DNA of 64,000 bases. Source: Trinickia fusca (GTDB lineage: Bacteria > Pseudomonadota > Gammaproteobacteria > Burkholderiales > Burkholderiaceae). Shown here piece after piece: positions 19,062-26,829 of this stretch. The first letter of the stretch is position 1. Every line of letters starts with the position of its first letter. A program made the translations under genes and the position numbers. The notes under the pieces are model-generated. The model saw only the letters and a program-made list of their open reading frames with translations, was not told the origin of the DNA and did not search any database. The stretch covers positions 632,299 to 696,298 of the forward strand of contig NZ_RBZV01000001.1 of the NCBI RefSeq assembly GCF_003628145.1, read 5' to 3'.

Positions 19062-20914
19062 GGCAGGCTACCCGGCGCCTCGATGGCGCTGACGGTGATG
19101 CCTTGGTCCGCGACGAGCGCGCGCAAGGCATCGAGCTCGGGGCGAGCAGGCGGTTCTGCCCAGGCCCGGTCGACGGCGGAGGGGGCACGCTGCGCCAGCA
19201 CCGCGCAGCGGAGCAGGGTGTCGCCCGCGGGAATGGTGCCGCGCAGCTGCGGCACCCAGGTCTTCGAAACGATAAGGTTGGTGTTCGGCGGTGCCGGCTG
19301 CACGAGGCCCTCCCGTTGGATGGTCGATCTGAGATCGAGAATTCCGCTGAAATCCTCGTTGCCGATGGCGTAGGCGGATCCGCTGGCGGATGCGCGCGTG
19401 TCGGCGTCGAAGTCGTGCCTTGCCATGGCGAAACCGCCTTCCGCCGTCTGCAGCGATCGCGGCGTGCTGATCCAGTGCAGGCGGACGTGCCAGGGCGGGG
19501 CAGGGATCAGCCAGGTTTCCACTGTCACGTCCGGATAGGGTGACCACCTGGCATAGAGCGTCTCGCCGGCAAGCTTGGCTTCCTGGTTGGTTTCGCGCAC
19601 GCGGTAATGCAGGCCGTCGTCGCTGAAGGCGAGCATGCTGTCGAAGGCGCCGCCGGTAAAGATGCGTTCGTTGCTTTCGACGCTGAAGCCGTAGCGGGCG
19701 GAATAGGCGAACTTCGCGTATTTCTCCGCGCCGCAGCGCGTCAGCTGGTTTTCCTGTCCGCAGGACAACGCAACGACATCCATCTCGCTACGCATCATGA
19801 CCATGCCCGGATGCTTTAGCGCAACGGTAGCCGTCCGGTCCTCCAGCGGTGTTTCCTCCGCCGCCCAGAACGGATGCGTGGCGGGCAGCGCCAGGGGAAG
19901 GAAAGCCTTGAAGGCCCAATAGGGAGAGCCGGAGGAATTGTAGGTTTCCGACATCAGCAGGTTGGGATAGGCATAGCCGACCGGTAGCGTGCCGTCGCGA
20001 TGGGCGATCGGCTTGTCGGCCCACCAGCGCAGGTGCCGCAGGCACAGGCCCTTGATCTCCCCCCATGGCAGCGCCTCGACATCGGCGAAGGCGAGCGCCG
20101 ACCAGAAGCCTGCGCAGGCAAAGCGGTAGGTCAGGCTGCGGCCGAAGGGGATCGTGGCGCCGTCGGGCGCGAACCAATGACGGAAATCCCGGGCGAACAG
20201 CATGGCGCGTTCGCGATAACGCCTGGCGCGCGCATCGTCTACGAGCTTCGAATAGATCAGCCCGTAGAAATGCATGGCGAAGGCAACGTAGTGATCGATG
20301 CGCCGGACATTGCCGTCGCGATACCAGCCATCGGCGATGTAGAAGCCGTCCAGTTCGTTCAGGTAGCGCTCCGTCAAGCCGCGCTCGAAGGCAACGCCGA
20401 GCCGGTCGAGTGCGATATCCACGAGGATGCGGAAGAACTTCCAGTTGTTGTCGGAGTAGTCGAAGGCGCGCGCGTGCTTGAGGTAGGCGATCAGATTGTC
20501 GCGCGCGCGCCGATCGAGCGGCGCCCAGATCTTTTCGGGCACGAGCGCAAGCGCGAAACCGAGTGCGGCAAGCTCGACCATGCGCTGATCGCGGCCGTTG
20601 ACCGTGCCCCAGTACTCCGGATGCCGAGGGTCGACGCCATTGGCGAGGCCTTCCGCATAGCGGTCCCAATGGCGAAAGTCGCCGCCCCCGGCGCCGAGCG
20701 GCGCCAGGCCCCAGAGCGGACGGGCAAACCCTTCGAGGTCGGCGGCGGCGCGATCGAATTGCGTGCCTGCTGCATCGATGCGGACGCGCGCATTGCCTGC
20801 CGAGAAATAAGGCAGGAGCGGATCAAACAGGTCGATCACGCCCCGGCGCATGTCGGCGAGGTTCGTCAGCGGGTTGCCGGCGAGCGGATTGCTGCTGGCA
20901 GGATCACGGATCAT
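19058..20914 (-). CDS. DUF2264-type protein (probable alpha/alpha-toroid carbohydrate-active enzyme)
   Basis: 618 residues, no signal peptide. The N-terminal two thirds have the pattern I associate with DUF2264 proteins: LEGFARPLWGLAPL, the WGTVNGRDQRMVELAALG block, NNWKFFRILVDIAL, DGWYRDG and DYYV-like IDHYVAFAMHFYG, then PFGRSLTYRFA and MSETYNSSGSPYWAFKAF. These recur in helical-barrel sugar-processing enzymes. The last third is beta-rich. Substrate unknown. It lies 16 bases after the FkbH-like gene and overlaps the dehydrogenase, so it belongs to the same operon. The match is from memory of conserved blocks, not a search. Confidence 0.7.
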   Translation of the reverse strand: MIRDPASSNPLAGNPLTNLADMRRGVIDLFDPLLPYFSAGNARVRIDAAGTQFDRAAADLEGFARPLWGLAPLGAGGGDFRHWDRYAEGLANGVDPRHPEYWGTVNGRDQRMVELAALGFALALVPEKIWAPLDRRARDNLIAYLKHARAFDYSDNNWKFFRILVDIALDRLGVAFERGLTERYLNELDGFYIADGWYRDGNVRRIDHYVAFAMHFYGLIYSKLVDDARARRYRERAMLFARDFRHWFAPDGATIPFGRSLTYRFACAGFWSALAFADVEALPWGEIKGLCLRHLRWWADKPIAHRDGTLPVGYAYPNLLMSETYNSSGSPYWAFKAFLPLALPATHPFWAAEETPLEDRTATVALKHPGMVMMRSEMDVVALSCGQENQLTRCGAEKYAKFAYSARYGFSVESNERIFTGGAFDSMLAFSDDGLHYRVRETNQEAKLAGETLYARWSPYPDVTVETWLIPAPPWHVRLHWISTPRSLQTAEGGFAMARHDFDADTRASASGSAYAIGNEDFSGILDLRSTIQREGLVQPAPPNTNLIVSKTWVPQLRGTIPAGDTLLRCAVLAQRAPSAVDRAWAEPPARPELDALRALVADQGITVSAIEAPGSLP

Positions 20915-20930
20915 CGGCGTGCTCGATCGG

Positions 20931-22037
20931 TCAGCCGGCGACTTCCTCGTCGAGGTCGGATATCACCTGCACATAGGCCGGAAGCGGATGGATCTGCTTT
21001 AGGCCATGCTCCAGCAGGACGCCGCCCGTATCCTCCGACACCTCCACGAAGCCGGCGAATTTATAGGCGATGTACATTTGCCGGTTCCGGTCGGTATGCA
21101 CGAAGGCGGCTTGCAATCGCACCCCCGCGTCGGCGGCGCGCCGCAGCAGATGCCCGAGCAGCACCGTTCCGACTCCGCGGGTGATGACACGGCACGACAT
21201 GATCAGGAGCCGTATCGTCCACGCCGTCGCGCCGGTCTCGACCAGGGCCAGCCCGATCGTGCCGCTGCTGCCGTAACGATCCTCGAGCGTGGCGACCAGC
21301 AGCAGGTGGTCCGGCGAACGGCTCAGATCCTCCAGTTCCTGGTAGGAATAAGTCAGGCCGGTCGTGTTCAGCTGATTGGTGCGCAAGGTCAGCTCCTCGG
21401 CCCGCCTGAGGTCGCCTTCACGGGCGGGCCGAATCGTCATGCGCATGCCCAGCGTGATCAGGAACGCATCGCGGGTGCCGGTGAAATGCTTCTCCGCCTC
21501 GGTCCGCGCGATATCCGTGCGGTACATCACGCGCCGCATGCGGGTCTCGTCGGTGATGACGTCGGGCCGGAACTCCGGCCGATCGAGCAGGCCGGCGAGT
21601 TCCAGGGCGTCGATCACGCGGACTTGCGGCAGATAGAACGCAACCTCGTCACGCTCGGCGGCCTGATCGTCGATGAAAGCCACGGTGTCGAGGCCGATAC
21701 CCAGCGTTTCGGCGATGGCGCGTACCGAGTCGGCCTTGCTGTCCCATGAAATCTGTGGATGGAGAAAGTACTCCGACAGCCCGAACGCTTCGACCAGTGG
21801 CCACGCGACCTCGTGGTCGTTCTTGCTCGCAACGGACTGCAGGATGCCTCTCGCATCGAGCTCCTTCACGATGGCGACGACATCGTCCCTGAGTTCGCGC
21901 GCGCCCCCGTTCAGGAGCGTTCCCTGCCAGAGCGTATCGTCAAGGTCCCAGACCAGGCACTTGACCGTCTTGCGGGCGCGTCGATCGTCCACGCGTTCTT
22001 GCTGATCAGAATTCGACATAGGGGCGCTGGAGTGCAT
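20931..22037 (-). CDS. FkbH-like HAD-IIIC / GNAT protein (glyceryl-ACP forming)
   Basis: 368 residues from the ATG at 22037; TTG 22046 and ATG 22019 are alternatives. The HAD motif I WDLDDTLW (Asp31, Asp33) and the HAD-IIIC block (VASKNDHEVAW, FIDDQAAERDEV) are followed by a GNAT-like domain (LTLRTNQLNTTGLTYS, TRGVGTVLLGHLLR). This is the FkbH architecture: in FK520, ansamitocin and oxazolomycin pathways it dephosphorylates 1,3-bisphosphoglycerate and loads the glyceryl group on a carrier protein. It overlaps the end of the acyl dehydrogenase gene by about 30 bases. No PKS is nearby. Confidence 0.88.
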   Translation of the reverse strand: MHSSAPMSNSDQQERVDDRRARKTVKCLVWDLDDTLWQGTLLNGGARELRDDVVAIVKELDARGILQSVASKNDHEVAWPLVEAFGLSEYFLHPQISWDSKADSVRAIAETLGIGLDTVAFIDDQAAERDEVAFYLPQVRVIDALELAGLLDRPEFRPDVITDETRMRRVMYRTDIARTEAEKHFTGTRDAFLITLGMRMTIRPAREGDLRRAEELTLRTNQLNTTGLTYSYQELEDLSRSPDHLLLVATLEDRYGSSGTIGLALVETGATAWTIRLLIMSCRVITRGVGTVLLGHLLRRAADAGVRLQAAFVHTDRNRQMYIAYKFAGFVEVSEDTGGVLLEHGLKQIHPLPAYVQVISDLDEEVAG

Positions 22038-23151
22038 AGGCGGCAAGTCCTACCTGATGAATTTCCCTTGTTCCCTCGATGATCTCGAGGACCGTGGCGT
22101 CGCGCAGATAGCGTTCGACGGGATACGCGGTGCTGTAGCCATTGGCGCCGTGCAGTCTCACCGCGTCGTTGGCGACGCGCACGGCGGCCTCCGCCGCATG
22201 GTATTTGGCGAGCGTCGTTTCCATCACCGCGCGCGGATCGCCCTTCATCCGGAAGAACGCGCTGCGGCAGCAGAGGGCGCGTGCGGTGGTGTGGGCCAGC
22301 AGCATGTCGGTGAGCTGTCGCCTGACGAGCTGGAACTCGGTGAGTGCCTGCCCGGCCTGCTTTCGTTTCGTGGCGTACGACAAACAAGCATCGACGCATG
22401 CCTGGATGACGCCGGCAGCGCCCCACGCGATGGAAAACCGGCCGTGGTCGAGTGCGGCGTTCGCGACGAAGGCGATGCCCGACCCTACCGCGCCGATCCG
22501 ATGCGAAACGGGAACCTCGGTACGCTCGAAACGCAGGCGCGCAAGTTCGGCGGCACGCACACCGAGCGTATCGGTCATCGGTTCGACCGTGAAATCGGCA
22601 CGATCGCGTTCGACCAGGAGCGCGACGGGTTTGTCGCCATCGCGGGCGAACACGAGATAGAGATCCGCGATGAGGCCGGCGGTGATCCAGACCTTGGTGC
22701 CCGTGACGTGATAGTGCGTGCCCCGATCCTCCGCCACAGTGCTGATGGATTTGCCCGCGCTGCCCGCTTCCGGCTCCGTCAAGGCGAACGCGACGATCTT
22801 TTTTCCTGAGCAGATGTCGGGAAGCCATCGCGCCTTCTGTTCGTCGGTGCCGAAGCGCACCAGCGCATGCGCGGCCATGTTGTGGGCCGTCATGAGACTG
22901 CGCACGGACGAACATGCCTTGCCGATCTCCTCCGTGACCAGCCCATAGGCCAGCGGGTCCATGCCTGCGCCACCCCAGGTGGCGGGCAGGGCGGCGCCCA
23001 GCCACCCGGCGGCGCACACGGCATCCACCAGGCCCTCGGGCAGGTGGCTTCGGAGATCGCTGTCGCCCGCCACCGGCTCGATATGGTCCGAGGCAAAACG
23101 CCGTGCGCGCTCTCGGGCCTCGTGCTGGGCTTCCGTGAGACACAGATCCAT
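22006..23151 (-). CDS. Acyl-CoA/acyl-ACP dehydrogenase, FkbI-like
   Basis: 381 residues, full acyl-CoA dehydrogenase length. Family features: FAD/substrate stretch VAFALTEPEAGSAGKSIST, WITAGLIADLYLVFAR, the dimer/FAD region ARALCCRSAFFRMKG, LHGANGYSTAYPVERYLRDA, and the catalytic Glu359 in EIIEGTREI. In methoxymalonyl-ACP pathways the FkbI enzyme oxidises the ACP-bound glyceryl intermediate toward hydroxymalonyl-ACP. Its ATG overlaps the stop of the ACP gene by one base (TAATG). Assignment to the FkbI group rests on the operon, since the family is broad. Confidence 0.85.
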   Translation of the reverse strand: MDLCLTEAQHEARERARRFASDHIEPVAGDSDLRSHLPEGLVDAVCAAGWLGAALPATWGGAGMDPLAYGLVTEEIGKACSSVRSLMTAHNMAAHALVRFGTDEQKARWLPDICSGKKIVAFALTEPEAGSAGKSISTVAEDRGTHYHVTGTKVWITAGLIADLYLVFARDGDKPVALLVERDRADFTVEPMTDTLGVRAAELARLRFERTEVPVSHRIGAVGSGIAFVANAALDHGRFSIAWGAAGVIQACVDACLSYATKRKQAGQALTEFQLVRRQLTDMLLAHTTARALCCRSAFFRMKGDPRAVMETTLAKYHAAEAAVRVANDAVRLHGANGYSTAYPVERYLRDATVLEIIEGTREIHQVGLAAYALQRPYVEF

Positions 23152-23393
23152 TACGACACCACGCTCGTGAGTTTGCGGGTGACGAACGACTCCATCGCGT
23201 CGATCGAGCAGAAGTTGTCGAGGTCGAGGTCCTCGTTTTCCACCGTCAGCTTGAAATCGTTTTGGATGAAGTCCACCAGCTGCAGGGCGAAGAGGGAATC
23301 CACGAGCCCCTTGCCGAAGATATCCTCGTCGTCGGCCACCGGCTCGGCAATATTCACGCTCAGGTAGTGTCTGATCCGCTGCTTATGATCCAT
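23151..23393 (-). CDS. Acyl carrier protein, FkbJ-like
   Basis: 80 residues. Ser33 in GLVDSLFALQLV is the predicted phosphopantetheine attachment site. The rest fits a four-helix carrier protein (acidic, FIQNDFKLTVENEDLDLDNF then SIDAMESFV). A strong GGGAGGTAA ribosome site lies 7 bases before the ATG and overlaps the stop of the upstream dehydrogenase gene. Discrete ACPs of this size carry the glyceryl unit in FkbJ/OzmC-type systems. It is too far from fatty acid genes to be the housekeeping ACP. Confidence 0.9.
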   Translation of the reverse strand: MDHKQRIRHYLSVNIAEPVADDEDIFGKGLVDSLFALQLVDFIQNDFKLTVENEDLDLDNFCSIDAMESFVTRKLTSVVS

Positions 23394-23400
23394 GGATGGC

Positions 23401-24264
23401 TTACCTCCCTTTACCGTAATCGAAGAATCCCGCTCCGGACTTCCGTCCCAGCCGTTTGGCCCGGACCATGTCGCGCAACAGCGGACGCGGTTCGAACTTG
23501 CTGTCGTCGTAACTGTCCCGCAGTACGTCGAGCGTGTTCATGATGGTGTCGAGGCCGATCAGGTCGGCGGTGGCCAGCGGCCCCATCTTGTGCGCGAAGC
23601 AATGCACGAAGATGGCGTCCACGTCGGCGGCACAGGCCGTCTCGTCTTCCAGTGCGGCGATGGCTTCGTTGATCATCAGCATCATCACGCGATTGGAGAC
23701 GAACCCCGGCCGGTCGCGAACCACGATGGCCCGTTTGCCGAGCTGCGCCAGCAGGTCGTTCGCCGCATCCACCGCGAACTGCGTGGTGACGTCGCTGACG
23801 ATCACCTCGACATGGCGCTTAAGCGACACCGGATTCATGAAATGCATGCCGATGATGTGCGGATGCCGGGCCGCCACCCCGGCAAGCCGGGCGATCCCGA
23901 TCGCGGACGTGTTCACCGCGAAGACGCATGCCGGGTCGCATACCTCGTCGAGCAAGCGATACACGCCTTGCTTGACCTCCCAGTTTTCCGTGGTGTTCTC
24001 GACGACGAAATGCGTGCCGGCCAGATCGCCGTAATCGGTCGTACCGTGGATGCGCGAGAGGATTTCCTGGTGATCGGCCCGGCGAATGGCCGGATCGCTG
24101 AACGCGCTGAGCCGTAAGCCGTCGGCGATGGCCTTCCGGGCGCTGTCGAGCGTCGCCTTGGCCGTATCGACGAGCACCACGTCGTGCCCGGTCTGGGCGA
24201 GCGCCTGCGCAACGCCTTGCCCGATGACGCCCGCGCCGATCACGCCAACCTTCTCAAACCTCAT
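23401..24264 (-). CDS. 3-hydroxyacyl-CoA dehydrogenase family protein, FkbK-like
   Basis: 287 residues from ATG 24264, chosen because AGGAG lies 7 bases upstream; an in-frame ATG at 24282 has no ribosome site. The N-terminal Rossmann motif VGVIGAGVIGQGVAQ binds NAD. The HxxNP signature of the family appears as MHFMNPVSLKRHVEVI, and the helical domain contains RDRPGFVSNRVMM and GLDTIMNTLDVL. FkbK-type members oxidise the C3 hydroxyl of glyceryl-ACP in extender-unit synthesis; close relatives act on 3-hydroxybutyryl-CoA. It is the first gene of the leftward operon, downstream of the 70-bp repeats. Confidence 0.88.
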   Translation of the reverse strand: MRFEKVGVIGAGVIGQGVAQALAQTGHDVVLVDTAKATLDSARKAIADGLRLSAFSDPAIRRADHQEILSRIHGTTDYGDLAGTHFVVENTTENWEVKQGVYRLLDEVCDPACVFAVNTSAIGIARLAGVAARHPHIIGMHFMNPVSLKRHVEVIVSDVTTQFAVDAANDLLAQLGKRAIVVRDRPGFVSNRVMMLMINEAIAALEDETACAADVDAIFVHCFAHKMGPLATADLIGLDTIMNTLDVLRDSYDDSKFEPRPLLRDMVRAKRLGRKSGAGFFDYGKGR

Positions 24265-24330
24265 AGTCGTACTCCTGCACATAAACAGGTTGTTCGGACA
24301 CCGCGAGACTATTGCACCATCCTTTCCTCC

Positions 24331-24540
24331 GAATTACCTGCAATAACGTCCCATAAATCATCCAATTCATCTCCGGGTGAAATAACTCGCGCTTTGTTCA
24401 GTATTGCCTGCAATAGCGTCCCATAAACCACCCAATTCATCCTCAGATGGAATAAATCGCGCTTTGTCTGGTATTCCCTGCGATAACGTCCCATAAATCA
24501 TCCAATTCATCTCCAGGTGAAATAAATCGCGCTTTATTCG
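24331..24540. repeat. Three tandem 70-bp repeats in the divergent promoter region
   Basis: Units at 24331-24400, 24401-24470 and 24471-24540 align end to end without gaps. All share CCTG, then AACGTC or AGCGTC, CCATAAA, CCAATTCAT and TCGCGCTTT. A fourth unit begins as GTA at 24541 and then diverges. Unit 3 contains the dyad AATAAA-TCGCGC-TTTATT. The period is not a multiple of three, so this is not coding. The gap 24265-24628 between two divergent operons holds nothing else recognisable; the repeats probably bind a regulator. Confidence 0.92.
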
Positions 24541-24628
24541 GTAGCGTGAGCGTTGTCGCATGGCATCGGCGATGGCTTGCGGAAAGCGTGATGTATCGAC
24601 TGAAGGCGGCAGACACGGAGGAGCCGAG

Positions 24629-26131
24629 ATGAATTGGCAGGCGAATCAACAGGGGTATCAGGTCGGCTTGGACAGGATCCAGGAGGACGTGATCAGCTCT
24701 CATTTCATGCACCGGATGTCGCACGACCCGGCACTTCACCTGTATGAGCGAGAGGGGTTCCATGCCAGGCGCCTGGTGATCGATCGGGCACAGATCGTCG
24801 ACGGACTGATCCCGATCTTGATGGGCGCGAGCAGCCGGTTCTGCGAGGAACGGGCCAACGCCGCTCGCACTCGCGCCCTGACCAGGTGGCAGGAATATGG
24901 ACACGCGAGCGCGAACACGCTGGGCGTGTCCGAGTCGATCACGGAAGCGATCCTCGACAAGGAATTCTCCCGCAGCGGTGCCCGCTACAACGAAAAGCCG
25001 CTGCTCAACCAATACATCAAGGCCATGATCCAGGAGCGGCTGCCGATCAACATGGCCATTCCGGCGTTGCCGTTCAAGATTCCATCGCCCCTGAAGTCGC
25101 GCGGGCCGTTACCCGACCTCGGCGAAGTGAGCTTTCTTCTCAGCCTTTACGAAATCGCCAAAACGGTCGACCTGATCTACCGAACCGAATGGCAGGACCA
25201 TGCGGGGCCGCTGGCCAGGTTCACCGTCGTGGCGGATGGCTTCCGCTTCAATGAAGCGGTGAACAAGTCCCGCACGGAGATCGCGCTGTATCAGCAGGAA
25301 CTGTCTCGCTGGACGACGCTTCTCGGGCTCGACGACTACATTCGGATCGTCGACTACCGGTCGCTGCTGCGGGAAGGGCTCCCGCGGGAGGTTTGGCATT
25401 CCAAGCAGGAGCGGTTCGAGCAAGCCCGGACGGACTACTCGGAGACGCTCGGGCGGATCTTCAACCCGGACGACATGAACGCCACGTTCAAAGCCGCCAT
25501 CGAGGCGGAACTGGATCCCGAAGAGGGCAATCCCGAGGGGCGCTTCGTCTCGCTGCTCAAGTCGCTCGTGTACACGATGAACTACCGGTCGCTGCAGGAT
25601 CTGCCGGGGCTGAGCAACGAGAGCCGAGCCGATCTCTATCGCGAGCTGACCACGCACCTGTTCCATGCCTACACGGGCGATGCGGTGCCCGGATTCAAGG
25701 AAGAATTGCGCCGGGCGATGCTGAGCGAGGTATGGGCGGCCGCCATCCATTACATCGCGGAAATCAAGAGCGACCGCGACCTGGAAAACGACCCCATCCT
25801 CACGTGTCTGCCCGGCTATCTGCGCTGGACGATCCACGCCAAGCAAGGCCAGCTGGCGATCGCCACGCCACCGATTCTTGGCATCAGCGTGCAGGCCTGG
25901 GCGGGCAGCGCCGTGTTCAGGCCGACGAGCAAGGGGAAGGTGCGCCTGTGCAGCCTCCCGGCTTTGCTGCTCGAAGCCATGGGCGCCACGCCCGTAACGG
26001 TGAGGTCGGACGATGGCGACACCCTGGCATCGCAGCCGCTGTTCTATATCGACCGGGAGCTCAACGTGAGCGACATGACCGGGCTGCTGGCTGTCCTCGG
26101 CGACGCGTTCTCGCGTCGCCGCTTTAGCTGA
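24629..26131 (+). CDS. DIT1/PvcA family protein (isonitrile synthase-like)
   Basis: 500 residues from the ATG at 24629, which has GGAGGAG 5 bases upstream; the open frame extends to 24560 without a ribosome site. The conserved core is at about residues 155-230: AIPALPFKIPSPLKSRGPLPDLGE, here read as PALPFKIPS then GPLPDLGE, followed by FTVVADGFRFNEAV. This pattern is the hallmark of the DIT1/PvcA family (yeast Dit1, PvcA, IsnA), whose bacterial members turn an amino acid amine into an isonitrile using ribulose 5-phosphate. A later block LPGYLRWTIHAKQ fits the family's C-terminal part. It is longer than PvcA (about 330) and closer to Dit1 in length. No PvcB-like oxygenase is next to it. Assigned from motifs remembered, not from a search. 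Confidence 0.68.
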   Translation: MNWQANQQGYQVGLDRIQEDVISSHFMHRMSHDPALHLYEREGFHARRLVIDRAQIVDGLIPILMGASSRFCEERANAARTRALTRWQEYGHASANTLGVSESITEAILDKEFSRSGARYNEKPLLNQYIKAMIQERLPINMAIPALPFKIPSPLKSRGPLPDLGEVSFLLSLYEIAKTVDLIYRTEWQDHAGPLARFTVVADGFRFNEAVNKSRTEIALYQQELSRWTTLLGLDDYIRIVDYRSLLREGLPREVWHSKQERFEQARTDYSETLGRIFNPDDMNATFKAAIEAELDPEEGNPEGRFVSLLKSLVYTMNYRSLQDLPGLSNESRADLYRELTTHLFHAYTGDAVPGFKEELRRAMLSEVWAAAIHYIAEIKSDRDLENDPILTCLPGYLRWTIHAKQGQLAIATPPILGISVQAWAGSAVFRPTSKGKVRLCSLPALLLEAMGATPVTVRSDDGDTLASQPLFYIDRELNVSDMTGLLAVLGDAFSRRRFS

Positions 26132-26154
26132 CCTCACCCGAGACCGAGCCGACC

Positions 26155-26769
26155 ATGACCTTTGCACGCCCCGAATCCCTGGCAGGCCCGTCCGTTTTCC
26201 TCGAACCGCTGAGCGAGGAACATCGCGAGCCGCTCAGGAAAGCCTCGAAGGACGACGAGGCCATCTGGACTTACTTCCCCCGCACCTTCAACGGTGCCGG
26301 CGAGGACTTCGACCCGTGGTTCGACTATACGCTGTCGCGTGACGCCGAGCGGACCCACTATCCGTTCGCGGTGAAACGGCAAAGCGACCGGGAAGTCATC
26401 GGCACCACGCGTTTTTACGACATGTCCTACGACCATCGCAGGCTCGCGATCGGGTCCACCTGGTACTGCCGGGAAGCACGCGGCACCCTGATCAACGCCG
26501 AAGTCAGGCTGTTGACCCTCGCTTACGCGTTCGAGCGATTCGAGGTCAATCGCGTCGAGTTGATCACGGACCCCCGGAATCTGAATTCACGCGCGGCCAT
26601 GAGGATTCTCGGCGCCGTGCAGGAAGGCATCATTCGCAACCACCTGATTTACAAGGACGGGCGCATTCGCGACTCGATTCTCTACAGCATCGTCAGGAAC
26701 GAATGGCCCGCCGTGCGTGAGCGTCTTTTCGAAAAACTCGGCTACGCCCCGGCGCAATTGCGCTACTGA
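26155..26769 (+). CDS. GNAT family N-acetyltransferase (RimJ/RimL type)
   Basis: 204 residues, 23 bases after the isonitrile synthase-like gene. The layout is that of the RimJ/RimL acetyltransferase group: VFLEPLSEEHREPL at the N-terminus, YPFAVKRQSDREVIGTTRFYDM, then STWYCREARGTLINAEVRLLTLAYAFE and the acceptor region VELITDPRNLNSRAAMRILGAVQEG. Such enzymes acetylate primary amines of proteins, amino acids or metabolites. In this operon it probably modifies or detoxifies the cluster product; the substrate is unknown. Confidence 0.85.
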   Translation: MTFARPESLAGPSVFLEPLSEEHREPLRKASKDDEAIWTYFPRTFNGAGEDFDPWFDYTLSRDAERTHYPFAVKRQSDREVIGTTRFYDMSYDHRRLAIGSTWYCREARGTLINAEVRLLTLAYAFERFEVNRVELITDPRNLNSRAAMRILGAVQEGIIRNHLIYKDGRIRDSILYSIVRNEWPAVRERLFEKLGYAPAQLRY

Positions 26770-26829
26770 GCGGCGGTCCATCCTGTCCATCCGAAGACCC
26801 CCGGTCTCTCACAAACGGAACGCGTTCAT

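Noticed and set aside
24331-24540. CRISPR array at the 70-bp repeats
   Set aside because: The units abut without unique spacers and are too long; no cas genes are present.
24309-24561. Small proteins encoded by the minus strand across the 70-bp repeats
   Set aside because: The period of 70 is not a multiple of three, so each repeat is read in a different frame, and no ribosome site or conserved protein is apparent.
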